Assembly (NCBI GenBank): GCA_034440595.1
Contig: JAWXCH010000461.1
Span: forward strand, 1-10,441
Source: JAWXCH01 sp034440595
GTDB lineage: Bacteria > Planctomycetota > Planctomycetia > Pirellulales > JALHPA01
Reading direction: 5' to 3'
Length of the DNA stretch: 10,441 nt
In this document: positions 5,613 to 10,441 of the stretch, one piece after another
How positions within the stretch are numbered: the first letter of the stretch is position 1
Layout: the number at the start of each line of letters is the position of its first letter
Made by a program: the position numbers and the translations under genes
The notes under the pieces: generated by a model
The model's database searches: none
What the model saw: only the letters and a program-made list of their open reading frames with translations
Told to the model about the DNA's origin: nothing

Positions 5613-7136
5613 ATGGAACACCGGTCGAGTAACCTGATCCTGCTCACGGGTGCCACTGGATACGTGGGCGGACGGCTGTTGCCGCTGTTGGAGCAACGTG
5701 GTGATCGCGCACGCTGCCTTACGCGCCGTCCGGAAGCGCTGTTGGGTCGTGTTGGCCCGGCAACTGAAGTTGTCGCGGGAGATGTGCTGGATCGGGCTTC
5801 ACTGACCGCGGCACTGGCAGGAGTTGACACAGCCTTTTATTTCGTCCACTCGATGGGTGCAGATCGCGATTTTGAGGAACAGGACCGGATCGCGGCGGAG
5901 AACTTCGCACAGGTTGCGGCTGCCGCGCGCGTTCGCCGAATCGTCTACCTGGGAGGCCTTGGTAACCCAGATCATCAGCTTTCCAAACACCTCCGCAGTC
6001 GCCAGGAAACGGGCGACGTACTGCGGGCTCACCATCCGCAGGTAATCGAGTTTCGCGCTTCGATTGTGATCGGCTCAGGCAGCTTATCGTTTGAGATGAT
6101 TCGGTCGCTGGTGGAAAGGTTGCCTGTCATGATTTGTCCCCGCTGGGTGCAGGTGCAGGCTCAGCCAATCGCCGTCGAGGACCTGCTGAGCTACTTGCAG
6201 GCGGCGATTGATCTGCCGGCAGGTCCGTCGCAAGTCTATGAGATCGGGGGCCCCGATCAGGTGTCGTATGGCCAGATCATGCAAGAGTACGCACTTCAGC
6301 GAGGGCTGAGCCGCTGGATGATTCCGGTGCCGTTGTTGACCCCTTATCTGTCGAGCCTCTGGCTGGGACTGGTCACGCCGCTTTACGCCCGAGTGGGGCG
6401 GAAACTGGTGGAAAGCCTCCGCAACCCGACGCTGATTTCTAACAACCTGGCTGCCACCACGTTTGCCGTGCGGCCGCGGTCCGTTCGAGAGGCGATTGCC
6501 CGCGCCTTGGTGAACGAAGATCAGGAAGCAGCCGAAACGCGCTGGTCGGACGCTTACTCGTCGGCCGGAGAGCCGCGCGGCTGGGGGGGCGTGCGTTTTG
6601 GTTCACGCCTCGTCGATTCACGGACCATCACAGTCAGCGTTCCCCCGGAACGGGCGTTTTTTCCCATTCGGCGAATTGGCGGCCATACTGGTTGGTACTT
6701 CGGTGACTGGTTGTGGACGCTGCGCGGTTTTCTCGACTTGCTCCTCGGGGGCGTCGGCGTGCGACGAGGTCGTCGCGATCCAGAGAACCTTCGCGTCGGT
6801 GACCCGTTGGATTTTTGGCGCGTGGAACTTTACGAACCGTCACAACGGCTGCGGCTGCAAGCCGAAATGAAGCTCCCCGGTCGTGCCTGGCTGGAATTTG
6901 AGGTGACTGGCGGAGCTAGTGGCAGCACGATTCGGCAAACGGCCATCTTCGATCCGGTCGGACTTTTTGGGCTGGTTTACTGGTATGGCATCTATCCGTT
7001 GCATCAATTGGTGTTCGCCGGGATGTTGCGGAACCTTGCGCGTGCGGCAGAACAAGCCGGCACAAAAACTGTGCCGGCAACCCAGATCAAAGTTACAACG
7101 GATTCTGAACGGTTAAAGCCCTCGCCGGGTGGTTGA
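5613..7136 (+). CDS. Two-domain protein: NAD(P)-binding atypical SDR fused to DUF2867
   Basis: 507 residues. Residues 8-20 hold the Rossmann motif LILLTGATGYVGG, followed by VVAGDVLD, the helix and strand region YFVHSMG, and IVYLGGLG. This is the atypical-SDR (NmrA/epimerase-like) pattern up to about residue 230, then YEIGGPDQVSYGQIM. The C-terminal part from about residue 335 (ITVSVPPERAFFPIRRIGGH to DPVGLFGLVYWYGIYPLHQL) is DUF2867, a lipid-binding-like fold of unknown ligand with aromatic and hydrophobic surface. The fused form is common in bacteria. The reaction is unknown; a quinone, lipid or terpenoid substrate is possible. It lies 45 bp after the photolyase gene. The FAD-oxidoreductase remnant starts 2 bp after its stop codon, as expected in an operon. 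No strong ribosome-binding site was seen. Confidence 0.87.
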   Translation: MEHRSSNLILLTGATGYVGGRLLPLLEQRGDRARCLTRRPEALLGRVGPATEVVAGDVLDRASLTAALAGVDTAFYFVHSMGADRDFEEQDRIAAENFAQVAAAARVRRIVYLGGLGNPDHQLSKHLRSRQETGDVLRAHHPQVIEFRASIVIGSGSLSFEMIRSLVERLPVMICPRWVQVQAQPIAVEDLLSYLQAAIDLPAGPSQVYEIGGPDQVSYGQIMQEYALQRGLSRWMIPVPLLTPYLSSLWLGLVTPLYARVGRKLVESLRNPTLISNNLAATTFAVRPRSVREAIARALVNEDQEAAETRWSDAYSSAGEPRGWGGVRFGSRLVDSRTITVSVPPERAFFPIRRIGGHTGWYFGDWLWTLRGFLDLLLGGVGVRRGRRDPENLRVGDPLDFWRVELYEPSQRLRLQAEMKLPGRAWLEFEVTGGASGSTIRQTAIFDPVGLFGLVYWYGIYPLHQLVFAGMLRNLARAAEQAGTKTVPATQIKVTTDSERLKPSPGG

Positions 7137-7138
7137 TC

Positions 7139-7258
7139 GTGGACGAGAAGCTCGTCGTGATCATAGGAGCTGAGCTAGTTGGCCTCTGCTGCGCACGGCA
7201 ACTATTGGGCCGATTGGTAGACCATGTTTTCAATCAAGCCCGTCACCGAACGGACTAG
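7139..7258 (+). pseudogene. Remnant of the 5' end of an FAD-dependent (amine-oxidase-like) oxidoreductase gene
   Basis: From a GTG at 7139 the frame reads VDEKLVVIIGAELVGLCCAR, then QLLGR, and ends at TAG 7256-7258. The first 24 codons copy the N-terminal FAD/NAD-binding motif VVIIGAGxxGLCCARQL of FAD-dependent oxidoreductases; the third glycine of GxGxxG is replaced by Glu. After about 7210 the resemblance stops, so the other roughly 400 codons of such a gene are missing. Its position, 2 bp behind the SDR-DUF2867 gene, is that of the next gene of an operon. FAD amine-oxidase-like proteins are usual members of photolyase and singlet-oxygen clusters, which supports the identification. A short live peptide is unlikely. 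Confidence 0.6.
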
Positions 7259-7272
7259 GCGGCTGAACCGCC
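7258..7272 (+). other. Short GC-rich inverted repeat between operon and PQQ gene
   Basis: GGCGG-CTGAA-CCGCC is a 5-bp stem with a 5-nt loop and no following T-run. It might weakly terminate transcription from the upstream operon, but such a short stem is common by chance. Confidence 0.2.
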
Positions 7273-7319
7273 CTGTGATGTCGACAGCCGCTACGAACTC
7301 CATTCCGCCGTCCGTGAAA

Positions 7320-7364
7320 CTGAGCGCCGGCCCTCCATGTATCCAAGGCACAAGATTTACAATC
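7320..7364 (+). pseudogene. Possible scrap of a DUF433 gene
   Basis: In one frame this segment reads LSAGPPCIQGTRFTI, which resembles the DUF433 core GxPCIxGTRxxV found in small proteins linked to VapC-type toxin pairs. Only about 15 codons match; no start, stop or remaining domain is visible. The frame is also in phase with the following PQQ-protein gene, but that protein clearly starts at 7428. Together with the FAD remnant it suggests that 7139-7427 is a graveyard of deleted genes. Chance resemblance is possible. Confidence 0.25.
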
Positions 7365-7427
7365 GTAGACGATTCGAAGCTGCCGCATATACTGGTAACA
7401 ACTCTCTACAGGCATCGAGGGCTCACA

Positions 7428-8729
7428 ATGAAGCCGATCATTCTTACCACGCTTATCGTTTTGTCCAGCATTTCCGCGCTGCGTGCAGCTGATTGGGATC
7501 GCTTCCGTGGTCCGAACGGATCGGGCACCATTGATGGCCCAACGCCCCCATGGCAGTGGTCGTCAGAGAAGAACTTGAAATGGAAGGCACCGCTTCCAGG
7601 CAAAGGCTCCTCGTCACCGATCATTTCTGGCAATCGCATCTTCGTCACGTGCTACACCGGCTACGGACTGGACCCTAAGAGCCCCGGCAAGCTCGAAGAC
7701 CTCGTCCGACACCTGATCGCCCTGGATCGCAGCACAGGCAAGGAAGTCTGGCGTGCTTCAATCGCATCGTCTGCCGACGAAGACCCTTACAAAGGGTTCA
7801 TCACTCAGCACGGATATTCCAGCAGCACTCCCGCGACGGACGGAAAGAATGTTTTCGTGCTTTTTGGTAAGTCTGGGCTTTTCGCCTTCGATCGCGACGG
7901 CAAACAGCTGTGGCAAACAGGCTTGGGAACAAAATCGGATCCGGCCAAGTGGGGAGATGGTTCGAGTCCAATTATTTTTGGCGATCTAGTCATCGTCGAC
8001 GCGGGAGTTCTCGGCAATCGGTTCGTCGGCGTCAACAAATCAACGGGAAAGATAGTCTGGTCGGTCGCGGATCCGTCGTTTACCAATTGCTGGGCGACTC
8101 CGACGCTGGTACGGGTAGATGATGCAGACCAGATTTTATTTCATGTGCCTAAGAAGGTCATGGCCATCGAACCCACTACGGGAAAACTGCTTTGGTCGGC
8201 CGCGTCGCCGCTGGATGACGCCGCCTGTGGAAGCATTGTCACCAGGGACGGCAATGCTTACCTAATGGGCAGCCGAGCAGGCCATGCCTTGGCGATAAAG
8301 TGTGGCGGTGAAGGTGACGTATCGACAACCAACACACTTTGGCAGACCCGAATGCAGGCAGGAATTAGCACGCCCGTGATTGTGCGCGAAAACGTTTATT
8401 GGGCAACCGGCGGAATCTTTTTCGCGGCACGCCTTTCAACCGGCGAATACGTTTACAAGCAGCGATTGCCTCGTCTCGGCGGACCAACTGGCGGTTTTCC
8501 GAATGCCGATTACTCTTCGCCGATTGCCGTGGGCGACAACATCATCTTGTTCACTCGCAATGGCGAAAGCTATGTCCTTAAGCCTGGCGACGAGTTTCAA
8601 ATTATCGCCCACAACCCGGCATTTGAAAACGATTCCAGCGCGTTCAGTGCAACTCCGGCCGTGAGCGATGGCGAGTTGTTTGTCCGGTCGGAAAGCTATA
8701 TCTACTGCATTGGAGATCCCTCGAATTAG
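7428..8729 (+). CDS. Exported PQQ-like beta-propeller repeat protein
   Basis: 433 residues. Residues 1-20 form a Sec signal peptide (MKPIILTTLIVLSSISALRA, cleavage before ADW). The mature protein starts DWDRFRGPNGSGTIDG, the standard opening of the planctomycete/verrucomicrobial PQQ-like family. Propeller blades are marked by repeated units of the type A-D--TGK--W: IALDRSTGKEVWRA, LFAFDRDGKQLWQT, VGVNKSTGKIVWSV, MAIEPTTGKLLWSA, and AARLSTGEYVYKQ. Strands such as SSSPIISGNRIFV and SSPIIFGDLVIVDA alternate with these. No catalytic or heme-binding residues of PQQ dehydrogenases were recognised, so it is probably a scaffold or ligand-binding protein outside the cytoplasmic membrane. The ATG at 7428 has GAGG seven bases upstream; longer in-frame starts lack a signal peptide. 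The gene is convergent with the dehydrogenase gene at 8842, and no clear terminator was found in the 112 bp separating them. Confidence 0.92.
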   Translation: MKPIILTTLIVLSSISALRAADWDRFRGPNGSGTIDGPTPPWQWSSEKNLKWKAPLPGKGSSSPIISGNRIFVTCYTGYGLDPKSPGKLEDLVRHLIALDRSTGKEVWRASIASSADEDPYKGFITQHGYSSSTPATDGKNVFVLFGKSGLFAFDRDGKQLWQTGLGTKSDPAKWGDGSSPIIFGDLVIVDAGVLGNRFVGVNKSTGKIVWSVADPSFTNCWATPTLVRVDDADQILFHVPKKVMAIEPTTGKLLWSAASPLDDAACGSIVTRDGNAYLMGSRAGHALAIKCGGEGDVSTTNTLWQTRMQAGISTPVIVRENVYWATGGIFFAARLSTGEYVYKQRLPRLGGPTGGFPNADYSSPIAVGDNIILFTRNGESYVLKPGDEFQIIAHNPAFENDSSAFSATPAVSDGELFVRSESYIYCIGDPSN

Positions 8730-8841
8730 TGGGCGCATTTTTTTCCGCTGCGCTGCAATTCATGAGCTTCCAAATTGTTGTTGCATGAAGTGTTGGGCCA
8801 CCACGCGAACATGGTTGAGCGCCATGCCAGTTCACCTGGTT

Positions 8842-9864
8842 TCAAAACCGCAGGTTAGAAAGCGCCGCTTCGATCCACTGCGAGGTCATGGGGCGCTCAT
8901 TTATGGCCGTGTACCACAAGTGCGATCGCCGGTTGACAAAATCTTGCAAGCTTAGCAGCGAAGCCGTCAAGTCGCCGCGTGTGATGGCCATGTCAACTGG
9001 ATGGTATTTCAGGCCCACATCGTCCATGAACTGAGCTACTTTGTCCGGATCATTCTGCTGCAACCGGCTCAGCAGATAGATTCCGAGTCCGACAATGTGG
9101 CCATGAATAAACGGGCGCCCAAGCCGCTCTTCGAGCTCGTAAAACATATAGTGCTCTGAGCCTTCTTCGACGCGATAGTGGCCCGCTGGCAGGCAAATCG
9201 TGTTAATGCGCATGTAGCCGTCCACAATGGTCTGCAAACCAGTGTCAGTGCAGTTGCAGATGTCACGGGCCTTCGCCATCACATCATTCAGAATGGACCT
9301 GGCCGCGTCGACATCTTGTTGCGAGAAGGCGTACTCGCTCTTGCCCCTTCGTTCTGCCAAGACCCAATCAAACGTCGCCGTGTGGATGGAAAGCAAGTCA
9401 CCTACGCCGGCGACGTTCAAATCTGCTGGAGCGGTGCGTAACAGGTCGTAATCAATCACCAGTGGGTCTGGGCTGCTGGTGCCCAGGTATTCCACCTGGT
9501 GGTTCCGGCGCACTCCGGCCGCTGGCGTGACGAACGCGTCGACACTTAGCACCGTGGGAACGCTGACCAGCCGAATCCCCCGTTTCCATGCCAGGTACTT
9601 GGCCAGATCAATAGCCTGGCCGCCACCGACTCCAACCACCGTGTCACAATCTGGGGCTGCGGCGATTTGCCGCTCAATGACGTCGAGCTCCATCGATTGC
9701 ACCGTAAGGACTGCGGCGGGACTTCCTCCCAGACGGTCTTTGGTAACACGCCAGGGGATGTCCATCGTCGTCACGACAAATCGTCCCAATTCATCGCCTA
9801 AACCGTCGACGCTACCGGCGCCAAATCGCTGAGATCGCACATTCGTCTTGCCTTCGATCTGCAT
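8842..9864 (-). CDS. Iron-containing alcohol dehydrogenase family, glycerol-1-phosphate/glycerol dehydrogenase type
   Basis: 340 residues from the ATG at 9864; a TTG at 9894 would add ten. The N-terminal nucleotide-binding half contains VVGVGGGQAIDLAKYLAWKR (76-95), with the GGGxxxDxAK motif, and VSVPTVLSVDAFVTPAAGVR (100-119). The C-terminal helical half supplies the usual metal ligands: D156 in GVGDLLS, H238 in EGSEH, and H254 in PFIHGHIVGLG. The family uses Zn or Fe and NAD(P)H to interconvert polyols and ketones. The compact length and the VPT-LSVDAF-TP stretch resemble sn-glycerol-1-phosphate dehydrogenases (archaeal G1PDH, bacterial AraM/EgsA), which reduce dihydroxyacetone phosphate; the substrate cannot be settled here. 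A GGAG stands about ten bases before the ATG. It follows the permease gene by 66 bp on the same strand and may share its transcript. Confidence 0.85.
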   Translation of the reverse strand: MQIEGKTNVRSQRFGAGSVDGLGDELGRFVVTTMDIPWRVTKDRLGGSPAAVLTVQSMELDVIERQIAAAPDCDTVVGVGGGQAIDLAKYLAWKRGIRLVSVPTVLSVDAFVTPAAGVRRNHQVEYLGTSSPDPLVIDYDLLRTAPADLNVAGVGDLLSIHTATFDWVLAERRGKSEYAFSQQDVDAARSILNDVMAKARDICNCTDTGLQTIVDGYMRINTICLPAGHYRVEEGSEHYMFYELEERLGRPFIHGHIVGLGIYLLSRLQQNDPDKVAQFMDDVGLKYHPVDMAITRGDLTASLLSLQDFVNRRSHLWYTAINERPMTSQWIEAALSNLRF

Positions 9865-9930
9865 GGTCCGACGACTCCGGGTATTCAGCGTCAACGGTTC
9901 GTAACGACTAAAAGTAGATGCCGAATCAAG

Positions 9931-10441
9931 CTACTGGTGCGTCTCACCGAGTGGAGGTCCGGCTAGCCCCTGCACGATGCGTCTACGGACGACTAGAAAA
10001 TAGATCGCGGCACCAATCGCGCATGCGGCGAGAGTGCTCTTGGCCGGCAGATGCGAAATCGCGCCTGGCGTTGGGTCGGCGTTGGGGAATAGTCAGCGCC
10101 GCGACAACTGAGATTACCCAAAGCAAGGCAGCGACTCGCACCGGCGTTTGGAAAACCCCGAGCGAGAAGCCGCTGGCGGGTCCGCGAGCGCGAAAAGACG
10201 CCCAGACAATTCCTGCGTAACCGAGAAAGCCAGCCGTCGCCGAGATGCTATTAATAATCTCCAGTCGTCGAAAACCAAGCAGCGCAGCGGTCGAAACGAG
10301 CCAGACCAGAAAAATCGCGCCCGCCGGCGTCTGCCAGCGGCGATGCACTCCCTTGAGCGTCTCCGCGAAGGGCAGCATATTATCGCGCGCCAGCGAGAAC
10401 ACGATTCTGGTCGCCGCCGCCATGCTCGCTACGCCGCAGGC
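9931..10441 (-). pseudogene. APC-superfamily amino-acid permease, C-terminal part, with a +1 frameshift
   Basis: The frame is open from the right edge of the window, so the 5' part is outside. ATRIVFSLARDNMLPFAETL followed by TPAGAIFLVWLVSTAALLG is the conserved cytoplasmic loop and following membrane helix of amino-acid/polyamine permeases. Two more helices follow: INSISATAGFLGYAGIVWAS and VRVAALLWVISVVAALTIP. At the run of four G at 10084-10087 (CCCC in the gene) the reading changes to an arginine-rich tail that ends at 9983 and looks wrong. With one C fewer the frame continues for 51 codons as NADPTPGAISHLPAKSTLAA, then a membrane helix AIGAAIYFLVV and RRRIVQG, ending at TAG 9933-9931. The last helix and positively charged tail fit the family. 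The indel may be real or a homopolymer sequencing error. The transported substrate cannot be predicted. Confidence 0.75.

Noticed and set aside
8730..8841. Terminator between the convergent PQQ-protein and dehydrogenase genes
   Set aside because: A run of seven T at 8740-8746 lacks a preceding stem, and the only inverted pair seen (TTCATG/CATGAA) is short with a long loop.

Overview
The window looks like a bacterial chromosome segment from the Planctomycetota, probably Pirellulales-like. The grounds are family resemblance, not a search. A secreted DUF4397 protein begins with a planctomycete-type LE-R--MDA N-terminal motif. A PQQ-like beta-propeller protein starts its mature part with DWDRFRGPNGSG, a form very common in that phylum. 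A MerR/B12-fold regulator carries a WDPYSLP sequence where the cobalamin motif should be. No tRNA, rRNA, CRISPR array or insertion sequence was found.

Layout. Positions 1-961 hold two secreted proteins on the minus strand: a fasciclin (FAS1) protein at 419-961, and beyond a strong hairpin (373-405) the 5' part of a DUF4397 protein that leaves the window at position 1. Positions 962-1355 are a divergent control region. It has two good sigma70-type promoters pointing away from each other and three copies of a 17-bp repeat, one at each predicted transcription start and one upstream of the fasciclin -35. From 1356 to 7136 the plus strand reads: CarH/LitR-like regulator, DCC-family (DUF393) protein, a small membrane protein broken by a stop and a frameshift, an SDR-fold protein, a photolyase/cryptochrome of the PF04244 type, and a Rossmann-DUF2867 fusion. 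Directly after it lies a short remnant of an FAD-dependent oxidoreductase (7139-about 7210) and a possible DUF433 scrap. Positions 7428-8729 encode an exported PQQ-like beta-propeller protein. On the minus strand, 8842-9864 encodes an iron-containing/glycerol-1-phosphate-type dehydrogenase, and 9931-10441 the end of an APC amino-acid permease with a frameshift.

How the genes fit together. The block 419-7210 resembles the light and singlet-oxygen response clusters controlled elsewhere by LitR/CarH or by ChrR-sigmaE: regulator, photolyase, DCC protein, SDR proteins, FAD amine-oxidase-like protein and a fasciclin protein. The regulator here has lost every histidine expected to contact cobalamin, so it probably senses something else or nothing. 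The SDR lacks the catalytic tyrosine, and the photolyase lacks the CxxC loop of the iron-sulfur subfamily. The shared 17-bp repeat suggests that one regulator controls both the photolyase operon and the fasciclin gene. Broken genes at 2834-3282 and 7139-7258 show that the module is decaying, or (for the homopolymer indels) that the sequence has errors.
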